Shown: piece by piece, positions 1-5,970 of the stretch | Position numbering within the stretch: the stretch's first letter is position 1 | Layout of the letters: every line of letters starts with the position of its first letter | Source: an uncultured Actinomyces sp. | GTDB taxonomy: Bacteria; Actinomycetota; Actinomycetes; Actinomycetales; Actinomycetaceae | DNA length: 6,634 nt | Direction of reading: 5' to 3' | NCBI GenBank assembly: GCA_945949035.1 | Contig: CAMFDH010000073.1 | Coordinates: 1 to 6,634, forward strand | Translations under genes and position numbers: made by a program | Notes under the pieces: generated by a model | The model's input: the letters and a program-made list of their open reading frames with translations, nothing else | Databases searched by the model: none | Told to the model about the DNA's origin: nothing

Positions 1-585
1 AAGCCACGCCACAGCTGCAACGAAGGAAAGGGGAAGGTTGATGTTGTCGAGGGCGAGGAACTTCGTGCGGCTTGGCCACAAAATAGTGCGGTTGGTCTTG
101 GTCTGAACGGAGTCGACCTACCAGACATTCCTCTCGAGCGCTGGCAGGCAATTGCAGACTGTGCGAATGACTTGGGCTTCAGCGCCGAAGTTGACGGGGT
201 GAACTCTGGACTCCACCTGAACATGGGGGCTTCTGAGAATGAGGAGATGGAGCTGGCGAATAACCTGGCCCTGTACGCCTGCTTTGCCAAGTTCACTCCC
301 GAACCCAAGCTACTGCGACCGAGGGGAGTTGAGCAGTTTGCTGTGGACTACGAGTACTACACCACCTTTTACCTGGAGTGTCTGGCAGCTCACGGCATTG
401 AAGTGACCACTCCTGCACCCACCAAGGAGGTCTTCATTGCCGCCATGCTTGCGCAAGATACGACCTCACCTGGGTATTGGTTGCCACCCCTTGAAGACTG
501 GTCGGTTGAGGGGGATGAAGGGATTGAGTTCAAGATTGATGAGATCTGCCCCCAGATGCCCCCCGCATCGGCCTCGTACGGTTAG
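1..585 (+). CDS. C-terminal part of an uncharacterised, probably secreted or lipoprotein-type actinobacterial protein (5' end outside window)
   Basis: The frame is open from the first base to the TAG at 583-585, giving 194 visible residues; no convincing start with a ribosome binding site is seen, so the gene most likely begins upstream (a TTG at 172 has no good Shine-Dalgarno). I do not recognise a named domain or enzyme motif. Cysteines are spaced along the chain at visible residues 6, 54, 94, 127 and 183. They lie in short contexts such as IADCANDLGF, LYACFAKF, YLECLAAHGIEV and EICPQMPP near the C-terminus, and the middle is rich in aromatic residues (DYEYYTTFY). From memory, many uncharacterised actinobacterial lipoproteins share the plan of a conserved Cys before a Gly-aromatic turn and a Cys-Pro-Gln-x-Pro-Pro end. 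Cysteine spacing and acidic composition fit disulphide-bonded, extracytoplasmic folding, but the signal peptide that would prove it is not in view. It converges on rpmB, with a terminator between them. The gene is well supported; the function is unknown. Confidence 0.75.
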   Translation, partial: KPRHSCNEGKGKVDVVEGEELRAAWPQNSAVGLGLNGVDLPDIPLERWQAIADCANDLGFSAEVDGVNSGLHLNMGASENEEMELANNLALYACFAKFTPEPKLLRPRGVEQFAVDYEYYTTFYLECLAAHGIEVTTPAPTKEVFIAAMLAQDTTSPGYWLPPLEDWSVEGDEGIEFKIDEICPQMPPASASYG

Positions 586-614
586 ATGTCTCGCGAGCTT
601 GTCCAGGGTAGGCA

Positions 615-654
615 AAAGCCCCCATCAGTTCAGTTTGAACCTGGTGGGGGCTTT
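615..654. terminator. Probable bidirectional Rho-independent terminator between the convergent left-edge gene and rpmB
   Basis: Arms at 615-628 (AAAGCCCCCATCAG) and 641-654 (CTGGTGGGGGCTTT) are complementary over 14 positions with one imperfect pair (U-G on the + transcript, A-C on the - transcript) and a 12-nt loop. The stem has a run of five G-C pairs. On the - strand it is followed by TTTT (complement of 614-617); on the + strand the arm itself ends in CTTT with only a weak T tract. It lies 29 nt after the + strand stop and 19 nt beyond the rpmB stop, where a shared terminator for converging genes is expected. Confidence 0.8.
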
Positions 655-673
655 GACTTGGGTGGAGAGGCGC

Positions 674-865
674 CTATGCGGCTCGCTCTACACGCTCGCT
701 CTTAATGCAGTTGGTGCAAACATTCAGGCGCTTGGTCTCACCGTTGACGCTGGCGCGGACACGCTGGATGTTCGGGTTGAAACGGCGATTCGTGCGCACG
801 TGCGAGTGCGAGACCGACTTGCCGAACTGCGGGGTCTTTCCACAGATATCGCATACTGAGGCCAC
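674..865 (-). CDS. rpmB: 50S ribosomal protein L28, zinc-ribbon (C+) form
   Basis: Structural protein of the large ribosomal subunit; 63 residues, the usual length for bacterial L28. It opens with VASVCDICGKTPQFGKSVSH and has the basic NRRFNPNIQ segment, then NGETKRLNVCTNCIKS near the end. Two CxxC pairs (C5/C8 and C50/C53) form the zinc-binding knuckle, so this is the zinc-dependent C+ paralogue, not the cysteine-free form often found under Zur control. The GTG at 865-863 is chosen because the family starts at exactly this point (M-A-x-V-C) and AGGAGG lies a few bases upstream; the upstream in-frame extension to 958 is not L28-like. The gene is on the opposite strand from the recG cluster, whereas many actinobacteria have rpmB pointing the same way as recG. 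Identification is firm. Confidence 0.95.
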   Translation of the reverse strand: MASVCDICGKTPQFGKSVSHSHVRTNRRFNPNIQRVRASVNGETKRLNVCTNCIKSERVERAA

Positions 866-870
866 TGGGT

Positions 871-876
871 CCTCCT
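871..876 (-). promoter_or_regulatory. Shine-Dalgarno site of rpmB that fixes its GTG start
   Basis: The - strand reads AACGAGGAGGACCCAGTG, with a full AGGAGG 5 nt before the GTG at 865-863. It supports the non-ATG start and rules out the longer reading frame that extends to 958. Confidence 0.85.
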
Positions 877-900
877 CGTTAGTTCCAAAAAGTCTCAATT

Positions 901-944
901 GCCACCTGAAATGGTGGCCAATCGGCGTCCAGGACGGGTGGACG
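901..944 (-). promoter_or_regulatory. Two small hairpins in the putative rpmB 5' leader
   Basis: Two perfect 6-bp inverted repeats lie in tandem upstream of rpmB. One is 901-906 GCCACC with 913-918 GGTGGC, loop of 6 nt. The other is 926-931 CGTCCA with 939-944 TGGACG, loop of 7 nt. On the - strand the first is followed, after about 9 nt, by a run of five T (complement of 887-891) and then the AGGAGG site. This could be an attenuator-like leader, a protein-binding site or chance; no known riboswitch or ribosomal-protein leader was recognised. Confidence 0.35.
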
Positions 945-973
945 GGCCCACACATCACAGAAGCAACTAAGCA

Positions 974-1003
974 AGATTAGCGGAATCTGTAGGGTTGCCA
1001 CAA
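974..1003 (-). promoter_or_regulatory. Possible promoter for rpmB
   Basis: On the - strand TTGTGG (complement of 998-1003) and TAATCT (complement of 974-979) are 18 bp apart, a plausible -35/-10 pair for the housekeeping sigma factor. Transcription would begin near 967 and give a leader of about 100 nt that includes both hairpins at 901-944. The -35 match is only partial, so this is a tentative assignment. Confidence 0.35.
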
Positions 1004-1173
1004 ACAAGCGAGCCCAAATCGAAGTGTAGAGTCGCCCACACTCGACATCAGGTGCTCCAAGTTCCGGGTTGCATAGATGTCGGAGGTGCGTGAAAGACTC
1101 GGTGTCTAAGTGTACTGCTAGGCCTCTGAACGCAGACTGTGGTTCGGGGTGGACGAAAGAGGGGAGAGCTGTG

Positions 1174-3402
1174 GTGACCCGCGTCAATCTGGATACTCCA
1201 CTCGCCTTGTGCCTGGGAAAGGCGGCTGTTAAACGCCTGCATGAGGGCGGGCTGGCAACCGTGCGGGACCTGGTCTACCTCGCTCCGCGACGCTACTACT
1301 CCTGGGGGCGTCTCACCCAGATCACAGGCATGGTCCCCGGTGATGAGGCCACGCTTCTGGCGCAGGTGGTGAATGCCAACCTGATCTCGAACCGATCTGG
1401 CCACGGAGTGCGCCTCCTGGTTGATATCACCGATGGTGTTTCGCGCTTAACATGCACATTTTTCGCCAAGAACCCCTACATGCTCTCCCCGCACCAGAAG
1501 ATCCTCAAGCCGGGGGCGACGGTGCTAGTTTCGGGGAAAATCGGAGAGTTCCAGGGCAAGCTGCAGATGGTGCAGCCAGAGTTTGAGGAACTTGAGGACT
1601 CTTCGCCAGAGGTCGTAGCGAGGCGCGCCGGACGTCCAATCCCCATCTATCGATCGGTGGCAGGTCTTCCATCATGGAAGATCGCTTCACTTGTGTCGGC
1701 CGTTTTCGACCAGCTTGATGAGGCCGCTGTGCCAGAGGTGATTCCTGAGGAGGTGCGGCGCCGCTACAGCCTGATGCCCTCCTACAGGGCCCTCCAAAAC
1801 CTCCACCACCCCGAAGCGACTGTCGACTGGGAGACCGCGAAGAGGACGCTGGCCTGGGAAGAGGCGCTGGTCCTGCAGACAGCCCTGCTGGCCGGCCGCG
1901 TTGATGCTTCCGGGAAGCTCATTAGAAGAGCCCACCCGGTCCCCTCTGATGGCGGATCAGAGGGGGGAATGGTGGCGCAGTTGGTCGCCGGGCTCCCTTT
2001 CCACCTGACACCATCACAGATTGGTGCGTGGGAAGAGATTTCTGCGGACATGGCACGACCAGTTCCCATGCAGCGTCTCCTCCAAGCCGATGTTGGGGCA
2101 GGTAAGACCGTCACGGCCCTCCTAGCGATGGTGGCTGCGGTTGAGAATGGATTTCAAGCGGCCCTTCTAGCACCTACCGAGGTCCTGGCTCGCCAACACT
2201 TCGCCACGCTGATCAACCTCCTCGACAAAGCAGGCCTGGACGTTCCTCTCCACCTCCTGACTGGAAAGCGATCGGGAGCGGAGAAGGCTCAGGCTCTAGC
2301 GCATCTCGCCGGGGGAGAGCCGGCGATTGTGGTGGGAACGCATGCCCTGATCCAAGAAGGGGTAGAGATTCCTGGCCTCGCCCTGCTTGTTGTGGACGAA
2401 CAGCACCGTTTTGGGGTTGAGCAGCGTGAGTTCCTTCGAGAGGGTAGGGATTTCACACCCCATCTGCTTGTCATGACCGCGACCCCCATTCCGCGAACAA
2501 TTGCCATGACCGTCTTCGGTGACTTGGATGTCACCCTGATGAAGGGCATGCCGCCGGGCAGGCTTCCCGTTCAGACCCACCTGGTTAGTAATGCCAACGT
2601 GGCCTGGATGCACAGGCTGTGGCAGCGGGCCAAGGAAGAGGTTGGTAAGGGCGGGCGCGTCTACGTTGTCTGTCCTCGAATCGACGCCGGTGACCCAGAA
2701 GCCGGGAATGAGGACGGTGACCCGGGCGGGGGCCCCCTTGAGGGACTAGAGCTAGAGAAGTTCGTGAACAGCGATGGAACCGCCTGCTCGGATGTCCCGG
2801 CAGCCTCCGTTGTGGTCGATGAACTGCGGGGTATGGATGAACTTGCTGGCATCGGCATCGGACTGGCTCACGGGCGCCGCAGACCAGAAGAGAACAGCAG
2901 GGCATTTGCTGAGTTTGCAAGTGGCAGGTCTCCGATCCTTGTGGCCACAACCGTGGTTGAGGTTGGGGTTGATGTTCCAGAGGCGACCCTGATGATCATC
3001 CTCGGAGCCCAGCGATTTGGTCTTAGCCAACTGCACCAGCTTCGCGGACGGGTGGGCAGGTCAAGCTCTCAGAGCGTCTGCCTCCTGGTCCATGGTTCCA
3101 GCCAGTCCCCGGTTACAGCCGAGCGCCTTGAGGCGGTGGCATCAACGACCGATGGTTTCACCCTTGCAGAGATCGACCTGCGTCTTCGCAGCGAGGGGGA
3201 TGTGCTCGGTCAGGCTCAGTCGGGACATCTGTCCGGACTGAAGTTCCTCTCCGTGCGTGTCGATGGGGCGATAATTGCTGCGGCAAGAAGCATTGCGGCA
3301 GCAATCCTTGACGCTGATCCCGGCCTGAAGGACCACCGTGACCTGGCAGGGCAGATTGAGGCCGCCCTCGGTGCAGAAGCAGTGTGGCTAGAGAGGAACT
3401 GA
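1174..3402 (+). CDS. recG: ATP-dependent DNA helicase RecG
   Basis: Double-stranded DNA translocase that remodels stalled replication forks and branch-migrates Holliday junctions. With the GTG at 1174 it has 742 residues, close to family length. Residues about 1-270 are the N-terminal wedge/OB region; FHLTPSQ (276-282) opens the helicase core. Superfamily 2 motifs follow in order: QADVGAGKT (304-312, Walker A lysine 311), APTEVLARQH (333-342), DEQH (408-411), MTATPIPRT (434-442), VATTVVEVGVDVP (590-602) and QLHQLRGRVGR (619-629). The RecG-specific translocation motif is R-x-x-GD-x-LG-x-x-QSG at 672-684. An acidic, glycine-rich loop (about 504-545) after VCPRI looks like a disordered linker; such loops occur in actinobacterial RecG. 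The start is chosen because GAGGGGAGA (1159-1167) lies 6 nt before it; the GTG at 1171 is also possible, and the longer frame from a TTG at 1069 lacks a ribosome binding site. It is 4 nt from rsmD and likely co-transcribed with it. Confidence 0.96.
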   Translation: MTRVNLDTPLALCLGKAAVKRLHEGGLATVRDLVYLAPRRYYSWGRLTQITGMVPGDEATLLAQVVNANLISNRSGHGVRLLVDITDGVSRLTCTFFAKNPYMLSPHQKILKPGATVLVSGKIGEFQGKLQMVQPEFEELEDSSPEVVARRAGRPIPIYRSVAGLPSWKIASLVSAVFDQLDEAAVPEVIPEEVRRRYSLMPSYRALQNLHHPEATVDWETAKRTLAWEEALVLQTALLAGRVDASGKLIRRAHPVPSDGGSEGGMVAQLVAGLPFHLTPSQIGAWEEISADMARPVPMQRLLQADVGAGKTVTALLAMVAAVENGFQAALLAPTEVLARQHFATLINLLDKAGLDVPLHLLTGKRSGAEKAQALAHLAGGEPAIVVGTHALIQEGVEIPGLALLVVDEQHRFGVEQREFLREGRDFTPHLLVMTATPIPRTIAMTVFGDLDVTLMKGMPPGRLPVQTHLVSNANVAWMHRLWQRAKEEVGKGGRVYVVCPRIDAGDPEAGNEDGDPGGGPLEGLELEKFVNSDGTACSDVPAASVVVDELRGMDELAGIGIGLAHGRRRPEENSRAFAEFASGRSPILVATTVVEVGVDVPEATLMIILGAQRFGLSQLHQLRGRVGRSSSQSVCLLVHGSSQSPVTAERLEAVASTTDGFTLAEIDLRLRSEGDVLGQAQSGHLSGLKFLSVRVDGAIIAAARSIAAAILDADPGLKDHRDLAGQIEAALGAEAVWLERN

Positions 3403-3406
3403 GTAG

Positions 3407-3973
3407 ATGACCCGGATCATCGCGGGGCTTGCAAAGGGGCGACGGCTGCAGGTTCCTCCGAAGGGAACCCGCCCGACCTCAGACAAGGTGCGGGGGGCAA
3501 TCTTTTCGAAACTGAGTTCCTGGGATGTCGTTGAAGGGGCCCGGGTGCTGGACCTTTTCGCGGGTTCTGGTGCCCTTGCACTTGAGGCTCTGTCGCGGGG
3601 TGCGACCTCTGCCGTCATGGTAGAAAAGGCGGCCGGCGCCGCGGGAGTGATCAGGACCAATGTTGCTACCTGCGGTTTTGAAGATCAGTCCATGGTCGTG
3701 GTCGCAGACGTTGTCGACTACCTGGGTCGCCCGTCCACTCCCAGTGGGTTCGAGCTGGTCTTTGTCGACCCGCCCTACAGCCTCTCGGAAGACACGGTGA
3801 CCGTGACTCTGCAGAAGCTGGTGGCCCTGGTCGACATCGATGCAACCATTGTGCTTGAGCGCGATGCGCGTTCCCCGGAGCCCCAGATACCACCCGAACT
3901 GGCGTTGATCAGTCGCAAGAGCTGGGGGGATACGGCGGCGTGGTACCTCAAGGTTGCGGCCAGTGAACTCTAG
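3407..3973 (+). CDS. rsmD: 16S rRNA (guanine(966)-N(2))-methyltransferase RsmD
   Basis: Transfers a methyl group from S-adenosylmethionine to N2 of G966 of 16S rRNA during small-subunit assembly. The 188 residues match the family length. MTRIIAGLAKGRRL is the typical start, followed by TRPTSDKVRGAIF (about 22-34; the family usually has Glu where this protein has Gly after VR). The SAM-binding loop is VLDLFAGSGALALEAL (D49 to G55 at its core), and the catalytic motif is DPPY at 121-124. The ATG at 3407 follows GAGAGGA (3391-3397), which lies within the end of recG, and the genes are only 4 nt apart, so the two are very probably translated from one message. Its stop overlaps the likely ribosome binding site of coaD. 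The annotation in databases may read RNA methyltransferase, RsmD family. Confidence 0.95.
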   Translation: MTRIIAGLAKGRRLQVPPKGTRPTSDKVRGAIFSKLSSWDVVEGARVLDLFAGSGALALEALSRGATSAVMVEKAAGAAGVIRTNVATCGFEDQSMVVVADVVDYLGRPSTPSGFELVFVDPPYSLSEDTVTVTLQKLVALVDIDATIVLERDARSPEPQIPPELALISRKSWGDTAAWYLKVAASEL

Positions 3974-3982
3974 GATGGACAG

Positions 3983-4462
3983 ATGGTGACAGCACTATTC
4001 CCGGGCAGTTTTGACCCTCCCACCAACGGGCACCTTGACCTCATTACCAGGGCCGCCAAGATCTTCGACAGGGTTGTGGTGGCTGTTGGGTTCAATGATG
4101 CGAAGCAGGGGTGGATGCCCGTTGCAGAGCGGGTGGATCTCTTGAAGCAGATCGTGACGCAAGACCCCGGGCTTGTGAATGTTGCCGTCGGTGAGTTCCA
4201 GGGACTGACAACTGACTTCGCTAAAGAAGTGGGTGCTCAGGTTCTTGTCAAGGGGGCTCGTTCCACCTCGGATTGGGAATGGGAGTACACCCAGGCAACC
4301 GTGAACTCTCGGCTCTCCGACCTCGACACCCTGATTCTGCCGACCAACCCGCAGTGGGCGACCCTGTCTTCATCGATCGTTAGGGAACTGGCCAACTACG
4401 GGGCCGACCTTGAAGGGCTGGTCCCGGAGCCGGTCCTTCAGGCAATCTCTAAGAGACCGTGA
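3983..4462 (+). CDS. coaD: Phosphopantetheine adenylyltransferase (CoaD)
   Basis: Cytosolic enzyme of coenzyme A synthesis: ATP plus 4'-phosphopantetheine gives dephospho-CoA and pyrophosphate. The 159-residue length is typical. ALFPGSFDPPTNGHLDLI holds the nucleotidyltransferase T-x-G-H motif (TNGH, 14-17); K41 lies at the place of the conserved substrate-binding lysine; KGAR (90-93) supplies the conserved arginine; and LSSSIVRE (128-135) is the C-terminal ATP-binding signature. The segment after KGAR reads SDWEWEYTQATVN, more divergent than the common SDFEYE-type sequence, though the family frame is kept. The ATG at 3983 is favoured by AGGA at 3972-3975; a GTG directly after it would give an almost identical protein. 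It is 9 nt downstream of rsmD, a pairing common across bacteria. Confidence 0.95.
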   Translation: MVTALFPGSFDPPTNGHLDLITRAAKIFDRVVVAVGFNDAKQGWMPVAERVDLLKQIVTQDPGLVNVAVGEFQGLTTDFAKEVGAQVLVKGARSTSDWEWEYTQATVNSRLSDLDTLILPTNPQWATLSSSIVRELANYGADLEGLVPEPVLQAISKRP

Positions 4463-4575
4463 GTTGCCCGCACTCGTGAGCGTCACAGACCCTAGACTTG
4501 ACAAAGGTTTCGAGGGGGCGACCCGATGGGCGCGCCACCCACTAGTAACAGCAGGATCTCAATTGAGGAGTAACG

Positions 4576-5340
4576 ATGCCGCAACGGTATGAGGCCCAGG
4601 ACGACTTTCCCCTAGATGTCACTCCTGAAGCGCAACTTGAGGTTGGCTCAATGGAGAGAGTGGAAGAGTACGTTGACGACTCGGGCTACGGCCCCTCGAC
4701 AGTAATCGCCGCCCTGGACCAGATTGAGATCCTGGTGCAGAGTGCTCGTGCGGTCCCGCTCTCAGCCAACATTGTCCTCAACAAGGCTGAGATCCTCGAC
4801 CTCGTCAACCAGTCTCGCGATGCGCTTCCTGATGACCTGGTTGCAGCCGATGCGGTCGTGGCGGACGCAGATGCTGTGCTTGGTCGCGCCGACGACGTGG
4901 CTGAGGCGGCAATGGCAGAGGCTTCAATGCGCGCCCGAACCCTACTTGAAGAGGCCCGGGCGAAGTCGGACACGGTCCTGGCTGAGGCTGCTGATGAGGC
5001 CGAGCGCAAGGTTGCGCGTGCGAACGAAGAGGCCACCAACGTCAAGTCGCGAGCTGCCGCTGAGGTTGAGGCAATGCTCGCAGACGCACACGCACAGGTT
5101 GATCGCCTCATCTCTTCGGATCACGTCACGGAACTTGCCCAACAGCGCGCCCGCGAACTTGTGACCGCTGCCAAGCGTGAGTCTTCCCAGCTGCGCCAGG
5201 GCGCCGAGGACTACGTCTCCCACTCACTCGGACAGACAGCTGACCTCCTGAAAGACCTCCTGCGACGCACTGAAGCAGGTGTGCGCGCTCTCTCAAACCG
5301 CGATGGGGTTGACGAGGCGGCTAATATCGATCTCGACTAG
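4576..5340 (+). CDS. sepIVA: SepIVA-like (DivIVA-domain type) coiled-coil cell growth/division protein
   Basis: 254 residues, with an excellent ribosome binding site (GAGGAG 4565-4570, 5 nt before the ATG). An acidic N-terminus (1-40) leads to a short conserved helical block (about 42-90) that includes NKAEILDLVNQSRDALPDDL (69-88). From about 95 to 240 the chain is an almost unbroken Ala/Glu/Arg-rich coiled coil, with EDYVSHSLGQTADLLKDLL (211-229) near its end. The LNKAEILDLV block, the EDYV block and the place between coaD and a DUF177 gene match mycobacterial SepIVA (Rv2927c), an essential septum and intracellular-membrane-domain factor; that role is carried over by homology and synteny. 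Coiled coils of this type are often mislabelled as ATP synthase subunit b. No membrane segment is seen. The 113-nt gap in front suggests its own transcription start, although no full promoter could be read. Confidence 0.8.
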   Translation: MPQRYEAQDDFPLDVTPEAQLEVGSMERVEEYVDDSGYGPSTVIAALDQIEILVQSARAVPLSANIVLNKAEILDLVNQSRDALPDDLVAADAVVADADAVLGRADDVAEAAMAEASMRARTLLEEARAKSDTVLAEAADEAERKVARANEEATNVKSRAAAEVEAMLADAHAQVDRLISSDHVTELAQQRARELVTAAKRESSQLRQGAEDYVSHSLGQTADLLKDLLRRTEAGVRALSNRDGVDEAANIDLD

Positions 5341-5341
5341 T

Positions 5342-5363
5342 CGGTTTCCCCCTTGGGGAACCG
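5342..5363 (+). other. Small G-C hairpin between the sepIVA-like gene and the DUF177 gene
   Basis: CGGTT (5342-5346) pairs with AACCG (5359-5363) and CCCC (5348-5351) with GGGG (5355-5358), leaving one bulged T and a CTT loop: nine pairs in all. It starts just after the stop codon and ends 2 nt before the AGAGGAGA ribosome binding region of the next gene. With no T tract it is not a standard terminator. It could protect or divide the message or tune translation of DUF177; this is inferred only from position. Confidence 0.4.
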
Positions 5364-5382
5364 CAGAGGAGAGAAGTTGCAA

Positions 5383-5970
5383 ATGGCTGAGAAAGCTGAC
5401 TTGTTGCTGTCGCTTCGGGACCAGCCCCGTCTGACAGGTACCAGGACCGAACACCCCTTCGACTGGGCTGCCCCGGAGGGGTGGAACACAGAGGTGTTGA
5501 CGCTTCCTTCGGGCACCGTCGTTCCCCTCGAGGTGGCTGTTACCAGCGTGGACCACGGGGTTTATGTCGAGCTTCGCACGGCCGTCAACCTGGTTGGCCA
5601 GTGCGTGCGCTGCCTCGATGACCTGGTAGTTGAAGTTGAGGTCGATGCGGCTGAGCTCTATACCCAGGTTGCATCCAGTGACCGCTCCCGGGCTCGCAAG
5701 TCGGATGCCTTTGCATCTGACATCGAGATTGAAGGGGATGAGTTCGACCCTGCCTACCTGATTGAGCAGGATGCCGTCGACCTCGAACCCATGCTTAGGG
5801 ACGCCATCTTTGCGGAAGCTCCGATGCAACCCGTGTGTGAGGAAGACTGCGAGGGGATTTGTGAACACTGCGGTGTTCCTCGACGCGACCTTCCTGAGGA
5901 TCACCACCATGAGTTCATTGATCCTCGATTTGCGGCCCTGAAGTCACTGCTGGCGCAGGACAATGGCTAA
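5383..5970 (+). CDS. YceD/DUF177 family protein
   Basis: Cytosolic protein of the YceD (DUF177) family, usually encoded next to rpmF and implicated in 23S rRNA or large-subunit metabolism in bacteria and plastids; the exact function is not settled. The 195 residues include a CxxC (C74, C77, in GQCVRCLDD) and the family's C-terminal signature APMQPVCEEDCEGICEHCG, with C152, C156, C160 and C163 in C-x3-C-x3-C-x2-C spacing, a likely metal site. The final part, IDPRFAALKSLL, is also typical. The ATG at 5383 is chosen: GAGGAGAGAAG (5366-5376) precedes it, and MAEKADLLLSL fits a family start. A TTG at 5377 is possible; extension to a TTG at 5353 would run through the hairpin and ribosome binding site and is unlikely. 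Its last 8 nt overlap rnc, where rpmF would normally lie. Confidence 0.9.
   Translation: MAEKADLLLSLRDQPRLTGTRTEHPFDWAAPEGWNTEVLTLPSGTVVPLEVAVTSVDHGVYVELRTAVNLVGQCVRCLDDLVVEVEVDAAELYTQVASSDRSRARKSDAFASDIEIEGDEFDPAYLIEQDAVDLEPMLRDAIFAEAPMQPVCEEDCEGICEHCGVPRRDLPEDHHHEFIDPRFAALKSLLAQDNG

Larger units (their letters stand above)
866..1173. other. Intergenic region between divergent rpmB and recG
   Basis: This 308-nt gap must hold the start signals of both divergent genes. The rpmB half has the AGGAGG site, two hairpins and a possible promoter. In the recG half (about 1005-1160) I see no convincing -35/-10 pair, no tRNA-like fold, and no reading frame with a ribosome binding site and protein-like composition. 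In many actinobacteria a DAK2-domain (FakA-like) gene lies between rpmB and recG; nothing of it remains here. Confidence 0.6.

Noticed and set aside
1094..1160. Possible tRNA-like or RNA-gene signal (small stem AGAC/GTCT and a GGTTCGGGG stretch)
   Set aside because: The stem has only 4 bp and the T-loop-like stretch lacks the conserved residues and a matching acceptor stem.
1069..1173. N-terminal extension of recG from a TTG at 1069
   Set aside because: There is no ribosome binding site, the added residues are unlike RecG, and the GTG at 1174 has a good site and gives the expected N-terminus.
879..1187. A 102-codon open frame on the - strand in the rpmB-recG gap
   Set aside because: It overlaps the recG start and the putative rpmB promoter, and has no Shine-Dalgarno and no protein-like pattern.
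4498..4526. A perfect TTGACA (4498-4503) upstream of the sepIVA-like gene as a promoter
   Set aside because: With spacers of 16 to 19 nt the downstream hexamers (such as ACCCGA or CCCGAT) do not resemble TANNNT. TAGACT at 4493-4498 as a -10 also lacks a properly spaced -35. A promoter in this 113-nt gap is likely but its position could not be supported.
4686..5111. A 141-codon Ala/Ser/Arg-rich open frame on the - strand within the sepIVA-like gene
   Set aside because: Its low-complexity composition is the mirror of the Ala/Glu-rich coiled coil on the + strand; it has no plausible start signals.
5293..5910. A 205-codon open frame on the - strand across the DUF177 gene
   Set aside because: It is fully antisense to a gene with a clear family signature, has no ribosome binding site, and its translation shows no recognisable domain. 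It follows from the codon bias of the + strand gene.
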